Part shown: in pieces, positions 1 to 10,612 of the stretch
Layout of the letters: every line of letters starts with the position of its first letter
Position numbering within the stretch: position 1 is the first letter of the stretch
Source: Lampropedia puyangensis
Lineage (GTDB): Bacteria > Pseudomonadota > Gammaproteobacteria > Burkholderiales > Burkholderiaceae_C
Length of the DNA: 64,000 bases
Assembly (NCBI RefSeq): GCF_004833285.1
Contig: NZ_STFG01000002.1
Location: forward strand, 124,001-188,000
Direction: 5' to 3'
Translations under genes and position numbers: made by a program
The notes under the pieces: model-generated
What the model was told of the DNA's origin: nothing
Databases searched by the model: none
What the model saw: the letters and a program-made list of their open reading frames with translations, nothing else

Positions 1-128
1 CTGGCCGCGCAGGTCAGCAGTACAAAGCCCGCATTGCACAGGCGTGAAATGGTGGTGCGCTTGGGTGCGCCATGAGTGGATGTGCGCTGCGCCAAGGCGG
101 GAGTTGGCGGTGGTGGAGGGGCTGTCAT
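1..128 (-). CDS. Start of a gene translationally coupled to resB, cut by the window edge
   Basis: Only the first 42 codons are in the window, reading leftward from an ATG at 128-126. That ATG overlaps the resB stop codon in an ATGA arrangement, so translation is probably coupled. The visible residues start with a proline run (APPPPP) and then a basic stretch (PKRTTISRLCN) leading into a hydrophobic segment (AGFVLLTCAA), as in a first membrane helix. The gene after resB in related bacteria is normally ccsB/resC, the heme-handling partner of ResB. The N-terminus does not resemble the CcsB start I know, so the identity is inferred from position only. Confidence 0.45.
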   Translation of the reverse strand, partial: MTAPPPPPTPALAQRTSTHGAPKRTTISRLCNAGFVLLTCAA

Positions 129-2317
129 GAGTCAAAGGTGCGCTGCGTGCCTAGTAGCAAGGTGGTAAGCGCAGTGAATTCTCGGCTGTTTTCGCGTTGC
201 GGACGATTGGACGACATGGCGATGGTGACTTGGTGTGTATCCATGTTCGCTTGCGTTGGCAGTGCGTGAATCCATACCCACAACCGGCGTTCACGCACAA
301 ACAGCATGATGAATAGACCCACCACCAACAACACACAACCTGGGTAAACCAAGTAGCGGCCAGGTGCTTTGCTGACCAATAGCACGCTGGTGTATACAGG
401 TGTGAAGTTTCGAAGGGTGTAGAACACAGTGGCGGGGTAGAGCACCATGTCGTTGAGGCTTGCTACGGCAGCTTGCATGAATGCTTGTGTCTGTGGCGAT
501 TGCGGGTCACGTGCAGGCAAGTGTGCAAGCGCGCGCGCTTGCTGCAGCAGCTCCAGCAAGGTGTTGGTGAGCACGCGGCGCATCATGTTGGCTGCTTGGG
601 TTTGTTCGTGAGTCGGTACATGGGTCTCAATGAATTGCGACAGGATCTCAAGGCCTGTTGCTGCATGTGCTGATGTGGACGCAGGTGCGACCTGTGGTGT
701 GGTTGGCCATGCGCTGACAAAGAGATCTAGCACTTGTTGGCTAGACTGCGCCAGTTGTGTTTGTGTCGCAAGGGGCGCATGGGGCAAATCGCCTTGTGCG
801 TAATGGGCAGCTGCGGCTGCGCGCATGGCAGGGTTTTGCATGGCATGGAGCAGGCGCACAAAGTCTTGCAGGCCACCATCAGCATCTTGGGGGAGGCGCC
901 AAAAGACCATGGCCTCTTGCGCCGCAGTGCGTGCCCCAAACAGATACACGGGGACGCCATCGTCGAGCGTAATGGCGTGTGTGTAGTTCTGGAATTCAAC
1001 GGCTTGCCCTGCGGCATCGCGAATGCGGTAGAGCATGCTGGAGCCTAGCGCAGGGCGTGCGCTGTTTACTGCCGTCAGATCGACTTGGCGTACATCTTGT
1101 ATTGCAGCTTCTTCAATCCCTACGATCTCTAGGCGAGCTTCCGCAGGAGAGGGCATTTCGAGCTGTTGGCCTACTTTGGCATGAAGTGGCGCTGGCAAAA
1201 GCGGTTGCGGGTTGGTTGCAGGTGCGTTATGCGATGACGCTATCAATGGTACGGGCTGCAATTGAACAGGCGAGCCGCTATCGCCAAACCCGGATTGGTA
1301 GATCGAGAGGCCATGGGTATGCAGGGGCGCATTGACGGCAATAAGCCCATCGTCTGCTTGCGCATGGTCTTGGTCGTGAATGCGCACAACACTGGTGAAC
1401 ATTTTGGCTGCGCCCGTGGCGTACTGTTCACGTTGGAATTGGCGCAACTCAATCTCAAAAGGCAAAGGCTGCAGCCAATATCCATTGGCCGTTTGAACGA
1501 TGGCGTCGCTGGCACGGGTGCCTTCGCGCACGAGTACGTTACCGCGATAGGCCAGGGTATTGCCACTCAGGCGGTGGGCTTGTGGTGTCTGCATCAACGC
1601 TTCAAAGCTAGCAGCAGGGGCGATATTGCTCCACTGCGCTTGCATGCGCAACCAGAAGTCACTGTCGATCAAGCCCCCTAGGCCAATGAGCACAATGGCG
1701 CTATGGCTGGCGATGTAGCCCCAGCGATGCCCTGTGCCACGTTTGGCTGCTACTAGCCATCCGGTAAAGACGTCCTGTGTCCCAGTATGTTTGCTGCGCC
1801 GCTCTTGAAGACGTACCCGCCAACCTGCGTTTTGCAATTGCTGTGCCCATTGGGTAGCCAGTTGTTGCGGTGGCTCAGGGTGCGAGTGTTGTGCGTGCAC
1901 ATGCCAAGGCATGGCCTTCAGGCTGCTGATGCGGATATGTTCCTGGTAGCGCCGCATGCCTGCAATGAACTTAGGGGCGTTGCGCAGCACGCACAGTGCG
2001 GTGCTGAGTGTGAGGAAAGCCAAAATCAGCATGAACCACCATGCGCTGTAGATGGCGTGCAATTGCAAGAGCGCAAAGATGCTGGCCCATAACGGACCAA
2101 AATCGGCCAAGTATTGCGCTGCAGGAGCATGCTGGGGCACTACTGTGCCAATGACCGACGCCAGTGCCAATACACATAGCAAGGCGATGGCAAATGGCAT
2201 GGAGGACAGCAGCCGATAGCTGCGCCGCAGATGGGCACGCCAGTGGTGGTGTTGGTCTATGGAACCCGCTGCCATGGGAAAATCTGCTGTAAGGCTAGGC
2301 ACATTGAAATGCCGCAT
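125..2317 (-). CDS. resB: ResB-like cytochrome c biogenesis protein
   Basis: 730-residue membrane protein of the ResB family, the periplasmic-facing half of the system II machinery that passes heme to apocytochromes c. Residues about 35-110 contain the family signature: a first helix (AIALLCVLALASVIGTVVPQ), a short FGPLWASIFALLQLHAIYS loop and a second helix ending in STALCVLRN. A third helix lies near residue 200 (HSAIVLIGLGGLIDSDFW) and a last one near the C-terminus (YLVYPGCVLLVVGLFIMLF), with a large periplasmic domain between. That domain is rich in Ala, Gln and Pro and somewhat long. The gene is divergent from engB. Family assignment is secure. Confidence 0.93.
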   Translation of the reverse strand: MRHFNVPSLTADFPMAAGSIDQHHHWRAHLRRSYRLLSSMPFAIALLCVLALASVIGTVVPQHAPAAQYLADFGPLWASIFALLQLHAIYSAWWFMLILAFLTLSTALCVLRNAPKFIAGMRRYQEHIRISSLKAMPWHVHAQHSHPEPPQQLATQWAQQLQNAGWRVRLQERRSKHTGTQDVFTGWLVAAKRGTGHRWGYIASHSAIVLIGLGGLIDSDFWLRMQAQWSNIAPAASFEALMQTPQAHRLSGNTLAYRGNVLVREGTRASDAIVQTANGYWLQPLPFEIELRQFQREQYATGAAKMFTSVVRIHDQDHAQADDGLIAVNAPLHTHGLSIYQSGFGDSGSPVQLQPVPLIASSHNAPATNPQPLLPAPLHAKVGQQLEMPSPAEARLEIVGIEEAAIQDVRQVDLTAVNSARPALGSSMLYRIRDAAGQAVEFQNYTHAITLDDGVPVYLFGARTAAQEAMVFWRLPQDADGGLQDFVRLLHAMQNPAMRAAAAAHYAQGDLPHAPLATQTQLAQSSQQVLDLFVSAWPTTPQVAPASTSAHAATGLEILSQFIETHVPTHEQTQAANMMRRVLTNTLLELLQQARALAHLPARDPQSPQTQAFMQAAVASLNDMVLYPATVFYTLRNFTPVYTSVLLVSKAPGRYLVYPGCVLLVVGLFIMLFVRERRLWVWIHALPTQANMDTHQVTIAMSSNRPQRENSREFTALTTLLLGTQRTFDS

Positions 2318-2451
2318 GCCTCCTGTTGCGCAGTGCGCTATACGTGTTTTTTGAAAAGCTGTCTATTGTGCGCCTAGGCACTAAGCCTTCATTTTGTGGC
2401 GGTTATGCTATCTGCTTTGAGCCGTGCAAAATGCAGTGCATACTGCGGCCC

Positions 2452-3186
2452 ATGACCGTTTCTTCTGCTTCTTTACACGCTGACCCGCTTGAGGCCAAAA
2501 AGGCCTTGGGCTGGTGGCACACCGCCCGTTTCATGATCACGGCGGCCCAATTAAACCAAGTGCCTCCTATCGACTTGCCTGAAGTGGCTTTTGTAGGGCG
2601 CTCCAATGCCGGTAAATCAACCTGCATCAATACGCTGACCCAGCAGCGTCAATTGGCGTTTGCCTCTAAAACACCAGGACGTACGCAGCACATCAATTTG
2701 TTTGCTTTAGGGCCTAAAGAGGCCCCTCAGGCTGTACTGGCAGATTTGCCTGGTTATGGCTATGCGGCCGTTCCCCAACAAGACAAGTTGCGCTGGCAGC
2801 GTGTGATGGCAAATTATTTGCTCAGTCGCCCCAACCTGAGCGCGATTGTGCTGTTGTGCGATTCGCGTTTGGGCCTGACAGAGTTGGATGAGGCGCTCTT
2901 GGAGATGATTCGCCCGCGGGTAGAAGCGGGTTTGCGCTTTTTGGTTTTACTCACCAAGGCAGACAAGCTCAACCGTACAGAGCAGACCAAGGCGCTGCAG
3001 ATCACGCGCTTGAATGCAGGCGGCGGGCAGGTGCATTTGTTTTCAGCATTGAAGAAGCAAGGCGTCTCCGATGTGGCCGTCTTGTTGCGCGATTGGTTAC
3101 TGGAAGATGCGCAGCAAATGGTTGCAGCATCAGAAAACACCGAGGCTGCAGTGCCGCAGGAACAAGGTTCTGCGCCTGAAGCTTAA
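2452..3186 (+). CDS. engB: Ribosome biogenesis GTP-binding protein EngB/YihA
   Basis: Small TRAFAC GTPase needed for assembly of the large ribosomal subunit. With the start at 2452 the product has 244 residues. G1 is GRSNAGKS at 49-56, G2 lies in TPGRTQ at 74-79, G3 is DLPGYG at 98-103, and TKAD supplies G4. The reading frame is open from 2326, but residues before 2452 do not look like the family, and the upstream ATG at 2431 adds only seven residues. The C-terminal tail after the GTPase fold is Gln/Glu/Ala-rich and longer than usual. The family call is certain; the start is inferred. Confidence 0.95.
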   Translation: MTVSSASLHADPLEAKKALGWWHTARFMITAAQLNQVPPIDLPEVAFVGRSNAGKSTCINTLTQQRQLAFASKTPGRTQHINLFALGPKEAPQAVLADLPGYGYAAVPQQDKLRWQRVMANYLLSRPNLSAIVLLCDSRLGLTELDEALLEMIRPRVEAGLRFLVLLTKADKLNRTEQTKALQITRLNAGGGQVHLFSALKKQGVSDVAVLLRDWLLEDAQQMVAASENTEAAVPQEQGSAPEA

Positions 3187-3203
3187 CAACGAATGGAGAT
3201 GTG

Positions 3204-4256
3204 ATGGCTGCGAACCGAGTACAAGCAATAACGTCGAATGGGCCTGCTCCGATGTGGGGCGTTGTTCGTAGCGCATGGGTCGCTGGCACCTGTGCCATGG
3301 CCCTGTGTACTGCGCAAGCGCAAACCTCAAGCACAGAGTCTTCTTCGCTGGGTTTGAAGGCCACCCCTGACGCATCCAGTACAGCCTCAGGCGCGCAAGC
3401 GGGTGATATCGGATGGCTGGAGTCCGCCCGAGACTACACCTACGGCGCGTCGTATTGGTTGGCCAGTACGGTGGATGGCTGGTTTGGCGATGAGCCTTTT
3501 GATGACAAGGGCAAAGTCTCTGGCTATGTGCGCTTGAACTCGTTGTGGGATCAGCGCGAAGGCGTGAAAGTCAATGCGCGTTTTCGCTTGCGCGTGGGAT
3601 TGCCCAATTTGAAAGACAAGGCGTACGCGTTCATTGGTCAGGACAACAAGGATGAGATCGTGCGCGATCAGCCAGAGGCCTTTACCCGCGAGCAAATGTT
3701 GCTGCGTGAAAGCCGCCGTGGTGATCAGTCTTTCTTCGCTGGTTTGGGGTATGACTTTCAGGATAATTTGGATTTTCGCGTCGGTTTTCGTGGTGGTTTG
3801 AATCCCTACGTGCAGGCGCGTTATCGCACGCAATGGCAGCTTTCGCCGCGCGATATGGTGTATTTCCGCGAAAGCTTGTTCTGGTCGGTCAAAGACAGTT
3901 TTGGCTCCACCACCGTGGTTGACTACGAGCATGCGCTGACCTCGTCATTGCTGGCGCGGTGGAGTACCGTGGGAACCATCACCCGTCGTACAGACGGCTT
4001 CGAGTGGCAAAGCAGTGTGGGCTTGATCAAAGACTTCCCAGGCATTCGCACGGCATCGGTGGAAGCATTGGTGCAGGGCACCACCGGTGAGGTGGATATT
4101 TCAAACTATGGCATCAGGACGTCTTGGCGCCAGCCAGTCTATAAAGATTGGTTATTTGGCAAAGTCACTTTGGGCCATTTCTGGCCGAAAGACAAGGTGT
4201 TGGTCAGCCGCGAGCGCGCTTGGGCGCTGGGCTTGAGTGTGGAAATGCACTTCTGA
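3204..4256 (+). CDS. Exported beta-barrel-like outer membrane protein of unknown role
   Basis: 350-residue protein of unrecognised function. A possible signal peptide ends near residue 40 (VAGTCAMALCTAQAQ). The rest alternates polar and aromatic residues as in beta strands (for example YVRLNSLWDQREGVKVNARF), and the last residues are GLSVEMHF, a C-terminal aromatic of the kind read by the BAM complex. I therefore infer an outer membrane barrel; no pore or enzyme family can be named. A GTG at 3201 is possible, but GGAG at 3195-3198 sits five bases before the ATG at 3204. It lies 17 bases after engB and may share its transcript. Confidence 0.75.
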   Translation: MAANRVQAITSNGPAPMWGVVRSAWVAGTCAMALCTAQAQTSSTESSSLGLKATPDASSTASGAQAGDIGWLESARDYTYGASYWLASTVDGWFGDEPFDDKGKVSGYVRLNSLWDQREGVKVNARFRLRVGLPNLKDKAYAFIGQDNKDEIVRDQPEAFTREQMLLRESRRGDQSFFAGLGYDFQDNLDFRVGFRGGLNPYVQARYRTQWQLSPRDMVYFRESLFWSVKDSFGSTTVVDYEHALTSSLLARWSTVGTITRRTDGFEWQSSVGLIKDFPGIRTASVEALVQGTTGEVDISNYGIRTSWRQPVYKDWLFGKVTLGHFWPKDKVLVSRERAWALGLSVEMHF

Positions 4257-4464
4257 ATCTATGGGCGATAGGTCGGAGCGTTCAGGTGTTTGCGCGAAGC
4301 GCGTTTGCGAAGACTCCCGCCTGACGCAAAAGGTGCAGGACATTTTGAGTGATCCCTGAAGCCTGCACATAGCCATTATTGTTTTTGGATGGTCGCTTTT
4401 AATCAGCAACCATCAATCCATGCAATAAGTGCTGTGCTGTGGGCTGCGTTTTATGCTTCCCGTT

Positions 4465-5409
4465 TCAATAACGATCGGGCACGTGCATGTTGGCTGGCAC
4501 AGGGTGGCGCAGATAGTCTGGGTGGTAGACCCGCGGTGGCAAGGCCACTTCTGGATGTGGGATGGCTTCATAAGGCAGTTGATCAAGCAAGTGGCTGATG
4601 CAATTGAGGCGCGCTTTTTTCTTTTCCACTGCTTGCACAATCCACCATGGCGCCTCGGCAATATGGGTGCGCTCAAGCATGACTTCTTTGGCCTTGGTGT
4701 AGTCTTCCCAACGGCGACGCGATTCCACATCCATGGGACTGAGTTTCCATTGTTTGAGTGGGTCGTGAATGCGCGCCATGAAGCGGGCCTCTTGCTCCTC
4801 GTCAGTGATGGAGAACCAGTACTTGATCAGACGAATGCCTGAGCGCACCAACATGCGCTCAAACTCTGGCACGGAGCGGAAGAACTCTTCGTATTGTTCG
4901 TCATTGCAAAAGCCCATCACGCGCTCAACGCCGGCGCGGTTGTACCAACTGCGATCGAACAACACGATTTCACCGCCTGCAGGCAGGTGCGAGACGTAGC
5001 GCTGAAAATACCACTGCGTGCGCTCACGGTCGTTCGGTGCGGGCAGGGCGGCAACACGGCACACACGTGGGTTAAGACGCTGCGTGATGCGCTTGATGAC
5101 ACCACCTTTGCCGGCGGAATCCCTCCCTTCAAAGATCACCACGACTTTTTCTTTGGTGTGCTGAACCCAGTCCTGCAGTTTGACTAATTCACCTTGTAAA
5201 CGCAGTAACTCACGGAAGTAGGTTTGGCGATTCATGTCGCCGTCATCCACACTGTTCTCGTCAATACCCAAGGTTTTCAACAGACTGGCATCACTGAGCC
5301 GATCATCGTCGATTTCTTGTTCCAACTCTTCGTCATAGCTGTCGATCAGGTCGCGCTCAATACTGCGCAGAATGTCTTTGTGGTGGGTGAAGGTGGGGCG
5401 GTCGTTCAT
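4465..5409 (-). CDS. ppk2: Polyphosphate kinase 2 family protein
   Basis: 314-residue PPK2 enzyme, which moves phosphate between polyphosphate and nucleotides. Walker A is GRDSAGKGG at residues 95-103, and the Walker B/lid segment FDRSWYNRAG is at 151-160. Both are diagnostic of PPK2. The N-terminus is acidic (SYDEELEQEIDDDRLSD), which is common in this group. An AGGAG box seven bases before the ATG at 5409 decides the start over an upstream in-frame codon. Whether it prefers GDP, ADP or AMP cannot be read safely from sequence. It stands alone, convergent with the barrel-protein gene and downstream of the amt terminator. Confidence 0.93.
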   Translation of the reverse strand: MNDRPTFTHHKDILRSIERDLIDSYDEELEQEIDDDRLSDASLLKTLGIDENSVDDGDMNRQTYFRELLRLQGELVKLQDWVQHTKEKVVVIFEGRDSAGKGGVIKRITQRLNPRVCRVAALPAPNDRERTQWYFQRYVSHLPAGGEIVLFDRSWYNRAGVERVMGFCNDEQYEEFFRSVPEFERMLVRSGIRLIKYWFSITDEEQEARFMARIHDPLKQWKLSPMDVESRRRWEDYTKAKEVMLERTHIAEAPWWIVQAVEKKKARLNCISHLLDQLPYEAIPHPEVALPPRVYHPDYLRHPVPANMHVPDRY

Positions 5410-5502
5410 GGGGTAACTCCTAGTGATCACGCACGATATGCGTTGCGCATGACATCTTTATGACACAGCTTGGCCGCTTACTGCACAGGTCTTGTAACGA
5501 CA

Positions 5503-5522
5503 AAACCGCCCGAAGGCGGTTT
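5503..5522 (-). terminator. Rho-independent terminator of glnK-amt
   Basis: A perfect 8-bp stem (AAACCGCC/GGCGGTTT) with, on the minus strand, the stable loop TTCG, followed by TTTTG. It lies about 50 bases after the amt stop codon. Confidence 0.85.
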
Positions 5523-5575
5523 GTTGAATGCACGATTGTAGGCAGCGGTATCGCTACTGCCACCGCTACGTAAGC

Positions 5576-6874
5576 TCAAGGGTTGTAGGCTTTCTCGCCG
5601 TGGGAAGTAATGTCCAGACCTTCACGTTCAGCATCAACAGCTACCCGCAGGCCGACGGTTGCTTTAGCCACCATGAAGGCGATGAAAGCCACCACACCAG
5701 ACAAAACAACCGTAACCAACACACTCTTGATTTGGATCCAGACTTGGCCAGCCATGGTCACATCATCCACACCAACGCCGCCCAGAGAAGGGAATACGAA
5801 CACACCAGTCAATACCGCACCGATGATGCCGGCCACGCCATGGATACCGAAGACGTCAAAGGAGTCGTCCACATTCAGCAGGCGTTTGAGCCCGCTCACA
5901 CCCCAGACGCATACTGCACCGGAGAGCGCACCGATGATGATGGCGCCCACTGGGCCCACAAAACCAGCTGCAGGAGTAACGCCAACCAGACCAGCCACGG
6001 CACCAGATGCGCCGCCGAGCAATGAAGGTTTGCCTTTGATCAGGGACTCAACAACCAACCAACCCAGAACACCTGCAGAAGTTGCCACGATGGTGTTGAT
6101 AAAGGCCAGGCCAGCAATGCCGTTGGCTGCACCTGCAGAGCCAGCGTTGAAGCCAAACCAACCCACCCACAGCAAGCAAGCGCCAATCATCGTGAATGTC
6201 AGGTTGTGCGGGGTGAACGCTTCTTTGCCAAAACCAGTACGTTTGCCAAGCACGTAAGCACCAACCAAACCAGCGATACCAGCATTGATGTGGATCACAG
6301 TGCCGCCAGCGAAGTCCAGCGCGCCGTCTTCAGCCAGCAAACCGCCACCCCAGACCATGTGTGCCATAGGCAAGTAGCTGAAGGTAAACCAGATCACCGA
6401 GAAGACCATCACGGCGCTGAACTTCACGCGCTCAGCCAGCGAACCTACTACTAGGGCAACCGTAATGGCAGCAAAAGCAGCTTGGAACGAGACGAACACA
6501 AATTCAGGAATGGTGCTCAGCATTGACGAAATCGTATCTGGTGTGATGCCTTTGAGGAACACGTAGTCAAAACTGCCAAAAACCTTCCCTTCACCGCCAA
6601 AGGCCAGTGAGAAACCGTAAATGACCCACAGGAAGGTAATCAATGAGAACACGGAGAGCACTTGCAGCAGGACTGAAACCATGTTCTTGGAGCGTGCCAG
6701 ACCACCGTAAAACAGTGCTAAGCCAGGAATGCTCATCAAAATCACCAAAACGGTGGAAGTCAGCATCCAAGCAGTGTCACCCGTATCGATTGCAGGTGCA
6801 GCATCTTGCGCAAGGACTAGGGGAGAGGCGGACAGCAGGCCGAGTCCAACAGCGGCCGCGAGATTCTTTTTCAT
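5576..6874 (-). CDS. amt: Ammonium transporter Amt
   Basis: 432-residue Amt/Rh channel with a cleavable signal peptide (MKKNLAAAVGLGLLSASP) and eleven expected helices. Recognisable blocks are FYGGLARSKN in the first helices, the conserved DFAGGTVIHINAG segment carrying a pore histidine, and FGIHGVAGIIGA carrying the second pore histidine. The ATG at 6874 is chosen because it gives the signal peptide and has GGA upstream; the longer frame reads into glnK. It follows glnK by 46 bases, the usual glnK-amt operon in which GlnK plugs the channel when nitrogen is plentiful. Control is from the sigma-54 promoter upstream of glnK. Confidence 0.97.
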   Translation of the reverse strand: MKKNLAAAVGLGLLSASPLVLAQDAAPAIDTGDTAWMLTSTVLVILMSIPGLALFYGGLARSKNMVSVLLQVLSVFSLITFLWVIYGFSLAFGGEGKVFGSFDYVFLKGITPDTISSMLSTIPEFVFVSFQAAFAAITVALVVGSLAERVKFSAVMVFSVIWFTFSYLPMAHMVWGGGLLAEDGALDFAGGTVIHINAGIAGLVGAYVLGKRTGFGKEAFTPHNLTFTMIGACLLWVGWFGFNAGSAGAANGIAGLAFINTIVATSAGVLGWLVVESLIKGKPSLLGGASGAVAGLVGVTPAAGFVGPVGAIIIGALSGAVCVWGVSGLKRLLNVDDSFDVFGIHGVAGIIGAVLTGVFVFPSLGGVGVDDVTMAGQVWIQIKSVLVTVVLSGVVAFIAFMVAKATVGLRVAVDAEREGLDITSHGEKAYNP

Positions 6875-6920
6875 GGAAGATTCCTTCAGGGGATTCTGGG
6901 AGAGAAATGAAAGAGCGCTA

Positions 6921-7724
<804 letters not shown>

Positions 7725-7857
7725 TCAGTGCCATTTCTTTCCTTGGCGCTAGGCCGCAATGGTTCACTTTTGCTTCAACTTTCAGGTCTGTGCATCGCGT
7801 ATAAACCATTGCTAAAGGCAAATAGCCCATTTCGTATGGGCAAGAAGGGAGGCTCAC

Positions 7858-9456
7858 ATGGGATTGGCACATTTGCAAAGCCGCGCCTTGTTGGGCCTGC
7901 GTGCCCCAAATGTCACGGTGGAGGTGCATTTAGCCAATGGCTTGCCCAGTTTCACGCTGGTGGGCTTGGCAGATGTGGAGGTGCGTGAGGCCCGTGAGCG
8001 TGTGCGTTCAGCCATCATCAACAGTGGCCTGGACTTTCCCACGAACAAACGCATTACGGTGAATCTGGCGCCTGCAGATTTGCCCAAAGATTCAGGCCGG
8101 TTTGATTTACCCATTGCACTGGGTATTTTGGCGGCTAGTGGTCAATTGGAGCTTGGCGCGCTGGCTTCTTATGCTTTTGCTGGGGAGTTGTCGCTCTCGG
8201 GTGCTTTACGGCCTGTGCGCGGTGCTTTACCTATGGTCATGGCCGCTGGGGCTGATGCAGATATGCGCGAGGCCATCGCCACTGGTGACATTGCCCAGCA
8301 ATGGATTTTGCCGCCCGGCAGTGCGCAGGAGGCTGCTTTGGTGCCTGATTGCGTGGTGTATGAGGCCAAGCACCTGATTGACGTGGTGAACCATTTTCGT
8401 TTGGCTGCCCTACCAGTCGAATCCAGTGAAGACACGATGGAGGCTGGCTTGAGCCGGGTAGATTCGGCCCAACTCCATGCGGCATTGCCACAACCGCAAT
8501 ACCCAGATATGGCTGATGTAAAAGGCCAGCCTGCTGCGCGCAGAGCGTTGGAGATTGCTGCGGCAGGAGGGCACCATTTGCTTATGGTAGGCCCGCCCGG
8601 TGCAGGCAAGTCCATGCTGGCGCAGCGCATGGCAGGCTTATTGCCGCCGCTGGCGTTAAACGATGCCCTGCAAAGTGCCGCTGTCGCCAGTCTGGGAGGC
8701 CACTTTCACTGGCAGAATTGGCGTTGCCGCCCGGTACGCAGCCCACACCACACTGCCAGCGCGGTGGCATTAGTCGGTGGCGGCAGTCCACCCAAACCGG
8801 GAGAGATTTCGCTGGCACATCAAGGCATTCTTTTTTTGGATGAGTTGCCGGAGTTTCCCCGCATGGCGCTTGAGGCCCTGCGTGAACCCCTGGAGACGGG
8901 CACCATTCATATTGCCAGAGCAGGGCGACATGCTCAATTTCCTGCACGTTTTCAGTTGTTGGGAGCTATGAACCCTTGCCCCTGCGGTTATTGGGGATCA
9001 ACGCTGCGTGCCTGCCGTTGCACGCCCGATCAGGTTGCGCGCTACCAAGGGCGCTTGAGTGGGCCTTTGTTGGACCGCATTGATATCCATATTGAGGTGC
9101 AAGCATTGCCCCCGCAAGAACTCATGGCCGCGCAAGAAGGCGAGACCACCGCTGCCATCCAGTCACGCGTGCAGCTGGCACGTGAAAAGGCGGTGCAAAG
9201 GCAAGGTTTTGGCAACCATGCGCTGCAAGGGCGTGCGTTGGATGCGTTTGCGCCATTGGCTCCGCAAGCACAACAGTTGTTGCTGACTGCGGCCACCAAA
9301 ATGGGCTGGTCTGCACGGGCGATGCACCGCATCGTACGGGTCGCACGAACGATTGCAGACTTGGATTGCGAGAACCCTGAGCAGGCGTTGATTGCGCCCT
9401 CCCACGTGGCAGAAGCCGTGCAATACCGGCGCGCTTTGCGCAGTGTGGCGCAGTGA
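7858..9456 (+). CDS. comM: YifB/ComM family magnesium-chelatase-like AAA+ ATPase
   Basis: 532-residue protein. Residues 1-170 form the ChlI-like N-terminal domain (LVGLADVEVREARERV, NLAPADLPKDSGRFDL). The AAA+ domain has Walker A GPPGAGKS and Walker B ILFLDELPEF. The cysteine motif MNPCPCGYWG and the C-terminal helical region ending in the family's QALIAPSHVAEAVQYR-type helix complete the architecture. ComM is a branch-migration helicase that helps integrate transforming DNA; whether this strain is competent is unknown. The ATG at 7858 has GGGAGG ten bases upstream. It is divergent from glnK-amt. Confidence 0.93.
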   Translation: MGLAHLQSRALLGLRAPNVTVEVHLANGLPSFTLVGLADVEVREARERVRSAIINSGLDFPTNKRITVNLAPADLPKDSGRFDLPIALGILAASGQLELGALASYAFAGELSLSGALRPVRGALPMVMAAGADADMREAIATGDIAQQWILPPGSAQEAALVPDCVVYEAKHLIDVVNHFRLAALPVESSEDTMEAGLSRVDSAQLHAALPQPQYPDMADVKGQPAARRALEIAAAGGHHLLMVGPPGAGKSMLAQRMAGLLPPLALNDALQSAAVASLGGHFHWQNWRCRPVRSPHHTASAVALVGGGSPPKPGEISLAHQGILFLDELPEFPRMALEALREPLETGTIHIARAGRHAQFPARFQLLGAMNPCPCGYWGSTLRACRCTPDQVARYQGRLSGPLLDRIDIHIEVQALPPQELMAAQEGETTAAIQSRVQLAREKAVQRQGFGNHALQGRALDAFAPLAPQAQQLLLTAATKMGWSARAMHRIVRVARTIADLDCENPEQALIAPSHVAEAVQYRRALRSVAQ

Positions 9457-9627
9457 CAGAAGCAGTCTCGTTAGGGCAACACGCAGTGTTAATGAAGGTT
9501 TTTGCAAGGTGTGGGCAGTAAGGCATAAGAGAAGCCGATTAGCAACACCACCTGAGATACGACCAATGTCCTTGTGGTGATACTGCTTATCGCTTACTCG
9601 GCCTCAGTGTGTATTGCGGGTTTACCC

Positions 9628-9633
9628 TATAAT
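9628..9633 (+). promoter_or_regulatory. Candidate -10 box upstream of the GNAT gene
   Basis: A perfect TATAAT about 60 bases before the first start codon. No good -35 hexamer lies at the right spacing, so it is only a candidate. Confidence 0.35.
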
Positions 9634-9695
9634 TGTCTGCACCATGCTAGGTGCGCTTGCTTTCTTGACGTTGGCCACTACGCATATGGTTATAG

Positions 9696-10499
9696 ATGGG
9701 CCCGAAAGCCTTCGTCACGACACATTTTTCCGCTGCTTTTCCTATGTTTGATGTCAAAACGCCACCTTCTGCTGCAAGCACTGTTGCTGAGCCACAGGTT
9801 CGTGGTGTGGCGCCTTTGCATGAAGAACCTGCCCGTTTGGAGCGCACACAATCGGTGCCTTACACGCCCATTCGTTCACTGGGGGCTTCGCATCGAGAGC
9901 AAATTCTCGAACATTTGCTGAGTTTGCCCGCGCACGACCGTTATTTGCGTTTTGGCTACCCAGCCTCGGATGAGCAGGTCAAACGCTATGTGTATGGGCT
10001 CGATTTCAAGCGAGATGAAATTTTTGGCATTCACAACAGTGAGTTGGAACTGATTGCGGTAGCCCATTTGGCGTTTGATGCAGCAAGCGAAGGCAAACCG
10101 CGCGCGGCGGAGTTTGGCGTGTCTGTTTGTGGTGGCTACCGTGGCCGCCGTTTGGGCGCGCGTTTGTACGACCGCGCTGTAATGCATGCCCGTAATGCAG
10201 GTGTGCAAACCATGTACATCCATGCATTGAGCGAAAACGTCCCGATGCTCAGAATCGCCCGCAACGCTGGCGCGACTGTGCACCGTGATGGCTGTGAGTC
10301 AGAGGCTTATCTGACGCTACCGCCCGCCAATTTGAACTCGCGCTTGAGTGAAGTGTGGGAAGACCAGATTGGTGAGTTTGACTACCGTTTGAAAGCGCAG
10401 ACCTATCAATTTCAGGCTTTCCTTAGCAGTCTGCAAAAGCAGTGGGGCACAACCAGTTCTGCGCCAGAGACCAGCACCAATACGGAAGAAGTGCGTTGA
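9696..10499 (+). CDS. GNAT family N-acetyltransferase
   Basis: 267 residues at most. The acetyl-CoA-binding signature of the GNAT fold is FGVSVCGGYRGRRLGARLYD, followed by the helix AVMHARNAGVQTMYIHALSENVPMLRIARNAGA. The N-terminal 50 residues are low in structure, and the C-terminus extends about 60 residues beyond the fold. No Shine-Dalgarno is visible for the ATG at 9696; the ATG at 9744 (MFDVKTPP) is an equally plausible start giving 251 residues. The substrate is unknown. It lies upstream of corC on the same strand but is separated by about 110 bases. Confidence 0.85.
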   Translation: MGPKAFVTTHFSAAFPMFDVKTPPSAASTVAEPQVRGVAPLHEEPARLERTQSVPYTPIRSLGASHREQILEHLLSLPAHDRYLRFGYPASDEQVKRYVYGLDFKRDEIFGIHNSELELIAVAHLAFDAASEGKPRAAEFGVSVCGGYRGRRLGARLYDRAVMHARNAGVQTMYIHALSENVPMLRIARNAGATVHRDGCESEAYLTLPPANLNSRLSEVWEDQIGEFDYRLKAQTYQFQAFLSSLQKQWGTTSSAPETSTNTEEVR

Positions 10500-10612
10500 A
10501 CTGAGCTAGGTGTGCACAGCGTTTCTACGGTGGTTAAGTCTGGCTTGGTTGCCATGGACTTCGGCTATGCTGTAGCCATGTCCAACCATTGCCTGCGGGC
10601 CCACGGTTTGAA